DNA from: Streptomyces silvae | Lineage (GTDB): Bacteria; Actinomycetota; Actinomycetes; Streptomycetales; Streptomycetaceae | Length of the DNA stretch: 64,000 bases | Reading direction: 5' to 3' | Assembly: GCF_016745505.1 (NCBI RefSeq) | Contig: NZ_JAERUC010000195.1 | Span: 1-64,000, forward strand | Part shown: positions 25,518-34,189 of the stretch, piece after piece | How positions within the stretch are numbered: position 1 is the stretch's first letter | Layout of the letters: each line of letters starts with the position of its first letter | Notes under the pieces: model-generated | What the model saw: only the letters and a program-made list of their open reading frames with translations | Database searches by the model: none | Told to the model about the DNA's origin: nothing | Position numbers and translations under genes: made by a program

Positions 25518-26525
25518 ATGCCGCAGCACGCCCCCGTCGCCGAGCCCTCCACCACCGTCCCCGGGGCGGTCCACCGGCTGGTGGACGTCCCCGGCGGCCG
25601 GATCCATCTCCTGGAACAGGGGACCGGCCCGCTCGTCCTCATGATCCACGGCTTTCCCGAGACCTCGTACTCCTGGCGCCACCAGCTCTCCGCCGTCGCC
25701 GCCGCGGGCTTCCGCGCGGTCGCCCTCGACGTACGCGGCTACGGGCGTTCCTCGGCCCCGGGGCCCGTGGACGCCTACCGGATGACGGCCCACGTGGCCG
25801 ACAACGTCGGTGTCGTGCACGCCCTGGGGGAGGAGACCGCGACGCTCGTCGGCCATGACTGGGGCTCGTCCATCGCCGCCGACAGCGCGCTGCTGCGCCC
25901 CGACATGTTCACGGCCGCAGCCCTGCTCAGCGTCCCCTACGCCCCCTGGAACCCGGTCCGTCCCACCGACGGTTTCGCCCGCATCGGCGGGGACGAGGAG
26001 TTCTACGTCAGCTACTTCCAGCAGCCCGGCCGCGCCGAGGCGGAGATCGAACCGGATGTACGCGGGTGGCTCGCCGGCTTCTACACCTCGCTCTCCGGCG
26101 ACACGATGCCGCCGCCCGGCGCGGGCAGCCCCTTCTTCGTGCCCGCCGGAGGGACCATGCGCGACCGCTTCACCGGCGGCGCCCTGCCGTCCTGGCTCCC
26201 GCAGGCTGATCTGGACGTCTACAGCGCCGACTTCGAGCGGACCGGCCTCACCGGCGCGCTCAACCGCTACCGGAACGTCGACCGCGACTGGGAGGACCTG
26301 GCCGCCTGGGACGGGGCCCGGCTCACCTGCCCCGTCCTCTTCATCGGCGGAGCCCTCGACTCCTCCACGACCTGGATGGCCGACGCCATCGCCGCCTACC
26401 CGACGACGCTTCCCGGCCTGGTCTCCTCGCACATCCTGGACGGGTGCGGCCACTGGATCCAGCAGGAGCGCCCCGAAGAGGTCAACGCCCTGCTGACGAA
26501 GTGGCTGCACACCGTGCACGCGTGA
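25518..26525 (+). CDS. Alpha/beta hydrolase, epoxide hydrolase type
   Basis: 335 residues. The oxyanion-hole motif HGFPE (44-48) and the nucleophile elbow GHDWG with Asp114 identify the epoxide-hydrolase/haloalkane dehalogenase branch. The catalytic His is in CGHWIQQERPEEV near the C-terminus, and the acid is probably in GALDSST. A cap domain with PYAPWNPVRP and FYVSYFQQPG fits epoxide hydrolases. The ATG at 25518 has GAGGAG upstream. It acts in the cytoplasm; substrate unknown. Confidence 0.9.
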   Translation: MPQHAPVAEPSTTVPGAVHRLVDVPGGRIHLLEQGTGPLVLMIHGFPETSYSWRHQLSAVAAAGFRAVALDVRGYGRSSAPGPVDAYRMTAHVADNVGVVHALGEETATLVGHDWGSSIAADSALLRPDMFTAAALLSVPYAPWNPVRPTDGFARIGGDEEFYVSYFQQPGRAEAEIEPDVRGWLAGFYTSLSGDTMPPPGAGSPFFVPAGGTMRDRFTGGALPSWLPQADLDVYSADFERTGLTGALNRYRNVDRDWEDLAAWDGARLTCPVLFIGGALDSSTTWMADAIAAYPTTLPGLVSSHILDGCGHWIQQERPEEVNALLTKWLHTVHA

Positions 26526-26577
26526 CGGCCGCGTGTCGAAGTCGGGGCCCCGTCCGCGGACCGGCCATGGTGGTCGT

Positions 26578-27090
26578 ATGAACAGTGCAGGCATTCTCGC
26601 CGATGCGTTCGAACGTATCCATGAAGCGGTGCACGCCGCGGTCGAGGGTCTTCCGCCCGAGGACCTCAACGCCAGGACCGACGACGACGCGAACTCCATC
26701 GCCTGGCTCGTGTGGCACCTCACGCGCGTCCAGGACGACCACGTCGCCGACGCGGCGGGCACCGAGCAGATCTGGTTCTCCGAGGACTGGGCCTCCCGCT
26801 TCGAGCTGCCCCTGGAGAAGGGCGCGACCGGCTACGGCCACAGCAGCGCGCAGGTGGGCTCCGTGACGGTCGGGTCCTGCGACCTCCTCCTCGGCTACTT
26901 CGACGCCGTGCACGAGCAGACCCTCGGCTTCGTCCGCGGACTCGACGGCCGGGCCCTGGACCGCGTCGTGGACGAGGCGTGGTCGCCACCGGTGACCCTC
27001 GGCGTACGGCTGATCAGCGTCATCGCCGACGACCTGCAGCACGCGGGACAGGCGGCGTTCGTCCGCGGCGTGCTGGAGCGCCGTCAGTAG
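26578..27090 (+). CDS. DinB-fold (DUF664) protein
   Basis: 170 residues. Features are IAWLVWHLTRVQDDHVADAAG (first metal His region) and a C-terminal VIADDLQHAGQAAFVRG. It belongs to the same superfamily as the gene at 22493 but is clearly a different subfamily. Family members bind a metal through three His and some act as thiol S-transferases. It overlaps the 3' end of the converging AraC-type regulator by 7 bp. Confidence 0.85.
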   Translation: MNSAGILADAFERIHEAVHAAVEGLPPEDLNARTDDDANSIAWLVWHLTRVQDDHVADAAGTEQIWFSEDWASRFELPLEKGATGYGHSSAQVGSVTVGSCDLLLGYFDAVHEQTLGFVRGLDGRALDRVVDEAWSPPVTLGVRLISVIADDLQHAGQAAFVRGVLERRQ

Positions 27091-27887
27091 ACCGTTGCCC
27101 CGGTGCGCGCGTAGTGGCCCGGACTCGTGCCGACCACGCGCTTGAAGTGCCGGGAGAAGTGGGACTGGTCGTAGAACCCGGCCGAGGCCGCGACCTCCGG
27201 GGCGCGCATCCCGTCGAGCAGCAGACGGCGGGCCAGATCGACGCGGCGCCCCGTCAGGTACTGGTGCGGTGCCATGCCGAACTCCCGGCTGAAGGCCCGT
27301 ACCAGGTGGGTGTGGTGGGTGTGCAGACGCTCCGCCGCCTCGCGCAGCGTCAGCCCTTCCACGAAGTGCTCGTCGAGCAGATCCCGGAGTGCGTACGCGA
27401 CCCGGCGGTCGGGCACCTGCGGGGCGACGGCCTCGTCGCGCAGGTGCCCGGCGAGGCGTTCGGAGACGAGCGCGAGCCGGCTCTGCGCCTCCAGCTCGTC
27501 CCCGGCGCGCTCGAGCGTCCGGTGCAGCTGGTCCACACGGTGGCGCAGCCGGGGATCCCGCAGCACGGGCCGGTCGACCGCGCGCCCCACGAGATCACCG
27601 TCGATCTGCGCGGTGTTGAGGTACAGGACGCGCTTGCGGAACCCTCCGGGAGTCGCCGCGCCGCCGTTGTGCGGGACGTGCGGAGGCAGCAGCGTCACGA
27701 CCGAACTGGGCGCCCCGTGCTCATGGCGGTCCAGGTCGTAGCGGACCACTCCCTCGTCGACGATGAGCAGGGTCCACGCGTCGTGGGTGTGCATGGGATA
27801 CGCGTGGTCGGCGAAGTGCGCGTGGAAGACCTCGTCGATCCCCTCGACGCGCGGACGCCACGCGCTGATGTCCGGACGTGCACCCAT
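27084..27887 (-). CDS. AraC-family transcription regulator
   Basis: 267 residues. The N-terminal ~150 residues form a cupin-type ligand domain (HAHFADHAYPMHTHDAWTLL). The C-terminal ~100 residues hold two helix-turn-helix motifs (LTLREAAERLHTHHTHLVRAF and the second ending GFYDQSHFSRHFKRVVGTSPG). The start at 27887 gives MGARPDISAW; the frame is open further upstream but overlaps the intergenic repeats. It is divergent from the DUF2000 gene, its most likely target. Confidence 0.9.
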   Translation of the reverse strand: MGARPDISAWRPRVEGIDEVFHAHFADHAYPMHTHDAWTLLIVDEGVVRYDLDRHEHGAPSSVVTLLPPHVPHNGGAATPGGFRKRVLYLNTAQIDGDLVGRAVDRPVLRDPRLRHRVDQLHRTLERAGDELEAQSRLALVSERLAGHLRDEAVAPQVPDRRVAYALRDLLDEHFVEGLTLREAAERLHTHHTHLVRAFSREFGMAPHQYLTGRRVDLARRLLLDGMRAPEVAASAGFYDQSHFSRHFKRVVGTSPGHYARTGATVY

Positions 27888-27895
27888 GCAGGAAG

Positions 27896-27944
27896 CGTAC
27901 AAGAGCGGGCCGGGACCCCCGCGGCGTGCAAACTTCGTACAAGA
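27896..27944. promoter_or_regulatory. Paired direct repeats between AraC regulator and DUF2000 gene
   Basis: CGTACAAGA occurs at 27896-27904 and again at 27936-27944, in the same orientation and 40 bp apart (about four helical turns). Paired direct repeats are the usual binding pattern for AraC regulators. The second copy is 32 bp before the DUF2000 start. Confidence 0.55.
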
Positions 27945-27976
27945 CGGCCGGTGACCGGGCTCGGCAGACTGCTCGC

Positions 27977-28408
27977 ATGACCGACGACAACGCACCCGTA
28001 CGCTTCGACACCAAGATCGCTGTGCTGCTCCGCGACGACCTGGAGACCTGGCAGCGCCTCAACGTCACCGCCTTCCTGGTCAGCGGCCTCGGCACCCAGG
28101 TGCCCGAGGTGATCGGCAAACCGTACGCGGACGCCGACGACACCCCGTACCTGCCCATGTTCCGGCAGCCGGTCCTCGTGTTCGCCGGGTCCAAGGAGAT
28201 CCTGACCGGCGCGCACGCCAAGGCGGTGAGCAGGGGCGTGACCCTGTCCGTGTTCACGTCCGACCTCTTCGCGACCGGCCATGACGGGGCCAACCGGGCG
28301 GCCGTCCGGGCGGTGCGCAGGGACGGGATGGACCTGGTGGGCCTGGCCGTCCACGGACCGCGCAACGCCGTCGACAAGATCCTCAAGGGCGCCTCGATGC
28401 ACCCGTGA
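27977..28408 (+). CDS. DUF2000 family protein
   Basis: 143 residues. The family pattern is visible: KIAVLLRDDLETWQRLNVTAF near the start, YLPMFRQPVLVFAG in the middle and DLVGLAVHGPRNAVDKILKGA at the end. Function of DUF2000 is unknown; the fold is related to peptidyl-tRNA hydrolase 2 proteins. The ATG at 27977 lacks a strong ribosome site. Divergent arrangement with the AraC regulator suggests a regulator/target pair. Confidence 0.85.
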   Translation: MTDDNAPVRFDTKIAVLLRDDLETWQRLNVTAFLVSGLGTQVPEVIGKPYADADDTPYLPMFRQPVLVFAGSKEILTGAHAKAVSRGVTLSVFTSDLFATGHDGANRAAVRAVRRDGMDLVGLAVHGPRNAVDKILKGASMHP

Positions 28409-28531
28409 CCGGCGCCCCGGCGTCACCGGCCGGATACTCACGGACACACCCGTGCGGGTGATGGTTCCCGGTGCCATACTCGAGACAAGTCCGCTTGACA
28501 GGCTTGTCATTGTCCCGAAAGGCGACGCGTC

Positions 28532-28819
28532 ATGAACTGGGCATCGTGGACCACCCTCGGTGTCTTCGCGGGAACCGGCGGAGTGCGCACCGAAGAGGTA
28601 GGTGTCGTGAGCGGTGATCTGACCGTACACACGACGTGGACCGAGGAGCAGGCCGAGGTCGCTGTCCAGTACAGCGGTGCATCGGACTGGTTCACACTGG
28701 CCGGCAGCCCGGTGCCGTGCTCCTCCGAAGAAGCCAGTAGGGATCTCCACCAGAGAGTCGTCGAGGCGGTTCGCGACGGCGGCGGAGCCACGGTTCCGGT
28801 TCCGCACGCGGTGGAGTGA
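28532..28819 (+). CDS. Small Streptomyces protein of unknown function
   Basis: 95 residues, no signal or membrane segment. The core TVHTTWTEEQAEVAVQYSGA reads as two strands, and DLHQRVVEAVRDGG as a helix. Ribosome site GAAAGG precedes the ATG. I do not recognise the family. An 18-bp tandem repeat begins inside its last codons. Confidence 0.65.
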   Translation: MNWASWTTLGVFAGTGGVRTEEVGVVSGDLTVHTTWTEEQAEVAVQYSGASDWFTLAGSPVPCSSEEASRDLHQRVVEAVRDGGGATVPVPHAVE

Positions 28820-28867
28820 CCACACCCGGTGGTGTGACCCCACCCGGTGGTCCGACCGCACGGGTGG
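28809..28867. repeat. 18-bp imperfect tandem repeat
   Basis: Three copies beginning CGGTGG (28809, 28827, 28845) are followed by a partial fourth. Units share CGGTGG then GTGACC or CCGACC. It spans the stop codon of the upstream gene and the gap before the phosphatase gene. Confidence 0.7.
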
Positions 28868-28927
28868 AGCGGCCGTACGTGGCGGCGTGACCGTACGCGG
28901 TGGCGTCCCTGCGTCGGCACGGCACGG

Positions 28928-29362
28928 TCAGGTTGCCGCGAAACGCACCACGTACCGGCGCTGCCAGGGCGTCTCGACGGCCCTGGGGTGATAGTTCCGG
29001 CGTACGTACTCGACGGCTTCCGCCGCCGGGACGCCGTCCAGGACGGCCAGGCACGCCAGAGCCGTGCCCGTCCGTCCGCGCCCCCCTGCGCACGCGACCT
29101 CGACGCGCTCCTCCGCGGCCCGGCTCCACGCCTCCGCCAGGACCAGGCGTGCCTCCGCCTTGTCGGCCGGCAGACGGAAGTCGGGCCAGCGGAGCCACCG
29201 GGACTCCCAGGCCACCGGGGGTGGCGGCCCGCCCAGCAGATGCACCGCAAAGGCGGGCCCGGGCCCCTCGGGAAGCGGACGCCTCAGACCACGGCCGCGG
29301 ACCAGCCGCCCCGAAGGCAGCCGCATCACGCCCTCACCGTCCGGGTCCCAGGTCTCCGCCAT
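28928..29362 (-). CDS. Protein-tyrosine/dual-specificity phosphatase-like protein
   Basis: 144 residues. The phosphate-binding loop is VACAGGRGRTGT with Cys91 and Arg97 (C-x5-R). A WPD-loop-like RWPDFRLP (residues 58-65) supplies a candidate general acid, Asp61. The His that usually precedes the Cys is Ala here. Ribosome site AAGGA precedes the ATG at 29362. It is 39 bp downstream of the HPr gene on the same strand, so it may be the last gene of the fru operon. Substrate unknown. Confidence 0.83.
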   Translation of the reverse strand: MAETWDPDGEGVMRLPSGRLVRGRGLRRPLPEGPGPAFAVHLLGGPPPPVAWESRWLRWPDFRLPADKAEARLVLAEAWSRAAEERVEVACAGGRGRTGTALACLAVLDGVPAAEAVEYVRRNYHPRAVETPWQRRYVVRFAAT

Positions 29363-29401
29363 GCTCGGTCCTTCCAGGTCGAGGGCCTACGGGTCGAGGT
29401 C

Positions 29402-29683
29402 CTACCGCGCGGGGTCCTTCTGGTCGAGGTCCCTGGACAGGAGGCTAGCCAGTTCCTCGACCGCGCCTTCAGCGCTTTCGCCCACGGCTGAGAGCACCAG
29501 CAGATCACCGTGCTGGGCCGCCAGGGCGAGCACGGAGAGCATGCTCCGGGCGTCGACCGGGGTGCCGCCCTCCCGTGCGACGGTGACGGTGACCGGCTGG
29601 CGCGCCGCCGCCTGCACGAAGAGCGAGGCGGGACGGGCGTGCAGGCCGCTGCGGGAGCCGACGGAGACTGTGCGCTGGTACAC
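29402..29683 (-). CDS. ptsH: HPr phosphocarrier protein of the PTS (paralogue)
   Basis: 93 residues from the GTG at 29683, preceded by AGGAG. The phosphorylated His is His15 in SGLHARPAS, and the SMLSVLALAAQ helix carries a Ser47 at the regulatory-Ser position. HPr passes phosphate from enzyme I to sugar-specific EIIA. It starts 51 bp after fruA on the same strand. The sequence differs a good deal from the main Streptomyces HPr as I remember it, so this may be a second HPr dedicated to fructose. Confidence 0.9.
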   Translation of the reverse strand: MYQRTVSVGSRSGLHARPASLFVQAAARQPVTVTVAREGGTPVDARSMLSVLALAAQHGDLLVLSAVGESAEGAVEELASLLSRDLDQKDPAR

Positions 29684-29733
29684 GGGTTCACTCCTGGGTG
29701 AAGAGGGATCTGTGGTTTGCGGGGGAGCAGGGA

Positions 29734-31722
29734 TCAGGCGGCCACGGTGACGCCGGACCCGTCCTCGGCCGGGGCGGGGGCAGGCGTCCGCCGCATGCCC
29801 TTGAGGACGACGACCAGGGCCGTGGACACCGCCGTACCGGCGGCGATCGCCAGCAGGTACAGGAACGGCTCGCCGATGAGCGGGACGACGAACACACCAC
29901 CGTGCGGGGCGCGGAGCGTGCAGCCGAACGCCATGGAGAGCGCGCCGGTGACCGCCCCGCCCGCCATCACGGACGGGATCACCCGCAGGGGGTCCGCCGC
30001 GGCGAACGGGATCGCGCCTTCGGTGATGAACGAGGCACCCAGCACCCACGCCGCCCTGCCGTTCTCCCGCTCGGTCGCGGTGAACAGTCCGCGGCGTACG
30101 GTCGTGGCGAGGGCCAGCGCCAGCGGGGGCACCATGCCCGCCGCCATCACGGCGGCCATCACCTTGAGGCTGCCGGGCGTCGGATCGGCCAGGCCGCCGA
30201 CCGCGAAGGCGTACGCGACCTTGTTCAGCGGGCCGCCCATGTCGAAGCACATCATCAGGCCGAGGACGACGCCGAGGATGACCGCGTTGGAGCCGGACAG
30301 CCCGTTCAGCCAGTCGGTGAGGGCGTTCTGCAGCGAGGCGATCGGCTTGCCGACCACGATGAACATCAGGAAGCCGACCGCGATCGACGCGAGCAGGGGG
30401 ATCACCAGCACCGGCATGATGCCCCGCAGCGTGGGATGCACCTTCACCCGCTGGATCGCCATCACCGCCGCACCGGCCAGCAGGCCCGCCACCAGACCGC
30501 CGAGGAACCCCGCGTCGATGGTGAGCGCGATGGCCCCGCCGACGAACCCGGGGACGAGGGCGGGCCGGTCCGCCATCCCGTAGGCGATGTACCCCGCCAG
30601 CACCGGGACCAGGAAGCCGAAGGCGGCGGTCCCGATCTGGTTGAGGAGCGCGGCCCAGCTGGCGGCCTCGCCCCAGACGAAGTGATCGGCCACCGACTTG
30701 GCGCTCGCGATCTCGTACCCGCCGATGGCGAAGGAGAGGGCGATGAGCAGCCCGCCGGCCGCCACGAACGGCACCATGTAGCTGACGCCGGACATCAGAT
30801 AGGTCCGCAGCCGGACACCGAAGTGCCCGGACGCACCCGCCGAACCGCCCGTACCGGCTTCCGCTTCGTCGCGGCCGTCGGCGAACCTGCTGATCTCTCC
30901 CCGCTCGGCCTTCCGCCGGGCCTCGGCGATGAGCTCGGCGGGCCGGTTGATCCCGGCCTTCACCCCGGTGTCGACCACCGGCTTCCCGCCGAAGCGGGCC
31001 TTCTCCCGTACGTCGACGTCGTGCGCCCAGATGACGGCGTCAGCGGCGGCGATCACCGCAGGATCCAGCCGCTCGAAGCCCGCAGACCCCTGGGTCTCGA
31101 CGTCCAGGACGACGCCCTCGGCGCGTGCGGCCGCCTCCAGGGACTCGGCGGCCATGTAGGTGTGCGCGATCCCGGTCGGGCAGGACGTGACGGCGACGAT
31201 ACGGAACGGCTCGGGCGCCGCGTCCGTGTCCGCCGGCTCCGGCGTCCTCGTCGCCGAGTCCTCCGGCACCGCCGCGGGAACCTCCTCGCCGCGGATCAGG
31301 GCCGCCGCCGCAACGGGATCGGCCTCGGCCCGCAGCGCCCCGGTGAAACCGGGGTCCATGAGCCTGCGGGCCAGGCCGGACAGGATCGTCAGATGGTCGT
31401 CGTCCGCGCCCGCGGGCGCGGCTATCAGGAAGACCAGATCCGCGGGACCGTCCGGGGCGCCGAAGTCGATGCCGTCCGCGCTGCGCCCGAAGGCCAGCGT
31501 CGGCTCGGTGACGTGCTCGCTCCGGCAGTGCGGAATGCCGATGCCGCCGTCCAGGCCGGTCGGCATCTGGGCCTCGCGGGCCGCCACGTCGGCGAGGAAG
31601 CCGTCGAGGTCGGTGACACGGCCGGCCTCGACCATCCGGCCGGCCAGTGAACGGGCGGCCGCGTCCTTCGTCTCGGCGGACAGATCGAGATCGACCAGAT
31701 CCGCGGTGATCAGCTCACTCAT
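29734..31722 (-). CDS. fruA: Fructose PTS enzyme II, domains A-B-C
   Basis: 662 residues. The EIIA domain (1-~145) has phospho-His65 in GIPHCRSEHV. The EIIB domain (~173-270) has phospho-Cys181 in VTSCPTGIAHTYM. The EIIC permease (~300-645) has about ten membrane segments, ending in a short tail. It imports fructose as fructose 1-phosphate. The ATG at 31722 has AAGGAG upstream. It lies 82 bp after fruK in the order fruR-fruK-fruA. Confidence 0.96.
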   Translation of the reverse strand: MSELITADLVDLDLSAETKDAAARSLAGRMVEAGRVTDLDGFLADVAAREAQMPTGLDGGIGIPHCRSEHVTEPTLAFGRSADGIDFGAPDGPADLVFLIAAPAGADDDHLTILSGLARRLMDPGFTGALRAEADPVAAAALIRGEEVPAAVPEDSATRTPEPADTDAAPEPFRIVAVTSCPTGIAHTYMAAESLEAAARAEGVVLDVETQGSAGFERLDPAVIAAADAVIWAHDVDVREKARFGGKPVVDTGVKAGINRPAELIAEARRKAERGEISRFADGRDEAEAGTGGSAGASGHFGVRLRTYLMSGVSYMVPFVAAGGLLIALSFAIGGYEIASAKSVADHFVWGEAASWAALLNQIGTAAFGFLVPVLAGYIAYGMADRPALVPGFVGGAIALTIDAGFLGGLVAGLLAGAAVMAIQRVKVHPTLRGIMPVLVIPLLASIAVGFLMFIVVGKPIASLQNALTDWLNGLSGSNAVILGVVLGLMMCFDMGGPLNKVAYAFAVGGLADPTPGSLKVMAAVMAAGMVPPLALALATTVRRGLFTATERENGRAAWVLGASFITEGAIPFAAADPLRVIPSVMAGGAVTGALSMAFGCTLRAPHGGVFVVPLIGEPFLYLLAIAAGTAVSTALVVVLKGMRRTPAPAPAEDGSGVTVAA

Positions 31723-31804
31723 CGCGGGGCTCCTTACTCGTGGACCGCCCGGGGGACGGCGCGGGGGACGGGGGAGTCGTACGGCTGGGCAGGGACGGGG
31801 CGGT

Positions 31805-32752
31805 TCATGGCGCCTGCCCGGTGAGCGGCAGGTCCATCGGGATGTCCGCGGTGGTGACCACCGCGGACGGATCGAGGTCGGCGGGCGTCGGCATGACGCT
31901 TCCGGGCAACTGCACGGCTGCGGCGCCGTGGGCCACGGCTGCGGACAACGCCGCCCGGCCCGTGCCGCCCGCGGACAGGAACCCCGCGAGCGAGGCGTCC
32001 CCCGCACCGACGTCGCTCCGGACGGCGTCCACCCGCGCCACGGCGAAATGGGCTCCGGACGGCTCCACCAGCAGCTGACCGACGGCACCGAGGCTGGCGA
32101 GCACCGACCGCGCGCCGAGGTCGCACAGCTCCTGCGCGGCCTTGAGCGCGTCACCGACCGTCGCGAGCGGGCGGCCCACCGCCTCGGCGAGCTCCTGCGT
32201 GTTGGGCTTGATCACGTCCGGCCGCTCGGCCAGCGCGGCGACGAGCGCCGCGCCCGAGGTGTCGAGGGCGATCCGCACGCCGGCCCGATGGCTCCGGGCG
32301 ACCAGTTCGGCGTACCACTGCGGCGGCAGGCCGCGTGGCAGGCTTCCGCAGCAGGCGATCCAGTCCGCGCCGGCCGACCGCGCCCGGACGGTGTCCAGCA
32401 GACGCTCGGCCTCGGCGGGGGTGATCTCGGGCCCCGCCGCGTTGACCTTGGTGAGCGTGCCGTCGGGCTCGACCAGGCTGACGTTGACACGGGTGCTGCC
32501 GGCGATCGGGACCCCGGCGGCCTCGATGCCGTGCTCTTCGAGCAGCTGGGCCAGCAACGCGCCCTCGGGCCCGCCCAACGGCGCGACGGCCACGGTGCGG
32601 TGGGCGGCCGCGGCGACCGCGCGGGAGACGTTGACGCCCTTGCCGCCTGGATCCACGCGGTCCGCCGTGGCCCGCAGGACGGCGCCACGGGTGAGCCCGG
32701 GAAGTTCGTACGTGCGGTCGAGGCTCGGATTGGGTGTGACGGTGAGGATCAT
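31805..32752 (-). CDS. fruK: 1-phosphofructokinase
   Basis: 315 residues of the PfkB/ribokinase family. NPSLDRTYEL at the start, DPGGKGVNVSRA near residue 35 and the anion-hole/catalytic base motif DVGAGDASLAGF (~250) are all present. It makes fructose 1,6-bisphosphate from the PTS product fructose 1-phosphate. Its start overlaps the fruR stop by 4 bp (ATGA-type coupling). Confidence 0.96.
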   Translation of the reverse strand: MILTVTPNPSLDRTYELPGLTRGAVLRATADRVDPGGKGVNVSRAVAAAAHRTVAVAPLGGPEGALLAQLLEEHGIEAAGVPIAGSTRVNVSLVEPDGTLTKVNAAGPEITPAEAERLLDTVRARSAGADWIACCGSLPRGLPPQWYAELVARSHRAGVRIALDTSGAALVAALAERPDVIKPNTQELAEAVGRPLATVGDALKAAQELCDLGARSVLASLGAVGQLLVEPSGAHFAVARVDAVRSDVGAGDASLAGFLSAGGTGRAALSAAVAHGAAAVQLPGSVMPTPADLDPSAVVTTADIPMDLPLTGQAP

Positions 32753-33510
32753 GCGCGTACCACTTCCGTGCCCAGGCTCTCGATGGCCCGGGCGTCCTCG
32801 GGGCTCAGCCCCGTATCGGTGATCAGCAGGTCGACGTGGGAGAGATCGCCGAAGCGGGCGAAGTGCTCCTGGCCGGACTTGCCCGAGTCGGCGAGAAGCA
32901 CCACCCTGCGGGCCGCCGCGATCACGGCACGCTTCACGGCGGCCTCGGCCAGGTCAGGGGTGGTCAGGCCGCCGTCGGGGGAGAAGCCGTTCGTGGCGAG
33001 GAAGACGACGTCCGCGTTGATCTCGGCGTACGCGCTCAGCGCCCAGGCGTCGACGGCCGCGCGGGTGCGGTGACGGACCCTCCCGCCCACCAGGTGCAGC
33101 GCGATCCCCGGGTGGTCGGAGAGTCGGGCGGCCACCGGAAGGGCATGGGTGACCACGGTGAGGGACGAGTCGATGGGGACGGCCGCCGCCAGCCTGACGG
33201 TCGTCGTCCCGGCGTCGATGATGATGTTGCCCTGGTCCGGGAGCTCGCCCAGGGCGGCCGCCGCGATGCGGTCCTTCTCGTCGGCCGCCACGGTGTCGCG
33301 CTCGGCGAGGTCCGGCTCGAAACCGAGCCGCCCGGCCGGGATCGCGCCGCCGTGCACCCGGCGCAGGAGTCCTGCCCGGTCGAGGGCCTTCAGGTCCCGC
33401 CGGACCGTCTCCGCGGTCACCTGGAACTGCTCGGCCAGCGAGAGCACGTCGACGCGCCCGCTCTCGCCGGCGATGCGGAGGATCTCCTGCTGCCGCTCCG
33501 GTGCGTACAT
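32749..33510 (-). CDS. fruR: DeoR-family fructose operon repressor
   Basis: 253 residues from the start at 33510 (MYAPERQQEIL), the usual DeoR N-terminus; an in-frame ATG at 33531 adds MKRKRNH. The winged helix (1-~60) reads DVLSLAEQFQVTAETVRRDLKALDRAGLLRRVHGG in outline. The sugar-phosphate isomerase-like effector domain follows, with IIIDAGTTT and VFLATNGFS. In other actinomycetes the effector is fructose 1-phosphate. First gene of the operon, so it is autoregulated by layout. Confidence 0.93.
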   Translation of the reverse strand: MYAPERQQEILRIAGESGRVDVLSLAEQFQVTAETVRRDLKALDRAGLLRRVHGGAIPAGRLGFEPDLAERDTVAADEKDRIAAAALGELPDQGNIIIDAGTTTVRLAAAVPIDSSLTVVTHALPVAARLSDHPGIALHLVGGRVRHRTRAAVDAWALSAYAEINADVVFLATNGFSPDGGLTTPDLAEAAVKRAVIAAARRVVLLADSGKSGQEHFARFGDLSHVDLLITDTGLSPEDARAIESLGTEVVRA

Positions 33511-33514
33511 GTGG

Positions 33515-33600
33515 TTACGTTTCCGTTTCATGCCCGAGTCTGTGGGTTCACCGGCAGACTACGGGCGTGCCTCGGGAAAGTAAACACATCCGGGCAGGGA
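33515..33600 (-). promoter_or_regulatory. fru operon promoter region
   Basis: The 90 bp before fruR include an A-rich run with GAAACGGAAACG at the start codon and GTTTACTTTCCC further upstream (minus-strand reading), a pattern like DeoR operators. Exact -10/-35 not assigned. Confidence 0.35.
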
Positions 33601-33653
33601 GCGGACATGAACGGACTTCGGGCCCGGCGGCTGCCGCTACGAGCCCGAAGTCC

Positions 33654-33914
33654 TCAGCCGTGATCGTGCGTGCCGTGCGTGCCGTGTGGACTCAGCGGCC
33701 GGGCCAGCAGCGGTGCCCCCAGGACCTGATGCCCGCCGCTCGCCTGCATGCGCACCTCGCCGCGCCGGCTGATCTCGGCGCGCACGATTCCGGTCTCGTC
33801 CTCGTAGACCGGGTACCCGCCCGCGCCGGAGCGGGCCGTGAGGTGGACGACGACCACGTCGTCCTCGGCGCCGCCCGCCTGGAAGATGAGCTCGTAACTC
33901 TCCGGATAATCCAT
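33654..33914 (-). CDS. DUF6296 family small protein
   Basis: 86 residues from the ATG at 33914, chosen because GGAGGT lies 5 nt upstream (a GTG at 33920 is in frame). The pattern YELIFQAGGAEDDVVVVHLT, GGYPVYEDETGIVRAEIS and GEVRMQASGGHQ fits a small Streptomyces family, DUF6296, by recall. The tail HGTHGTHDHG is His-rich and could bind metal. Function unknown. Confidence 0.75.
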   Translation of the reverse strand: MDYPESYELIFQAGGAEDDVVVVHLTARSGAGGYPVYEDETGIVRAEISRRGEVRMQASGGHQVLGAPLLARPLSPHGTHGTHDHG

Positions 33915-34189
33915 GACCACCTCCGACCGGGCATGGCGGAAGCCGCTCGCCCGTCAGCTCCATTGTTTCTCACCGGAGCACATGACGCTCCGGGGATCAT
34001 GGTCGAGTGACCGTCCGTGATTGCGGATGCGGAATGGGTGAGGCGGGGCGACCATCATCTGCAAGGGATCGGACGCGTGCTGTCAGCTTCGCACGGCCGC
34101 CCGTGACGCCAGGCGGCACCGCCGGCGCGATCGGACTTCGTCGGCGCGGGGCCCACGGGCTCCCGGCCGCCCTGTGGAGAGGAACTGAC

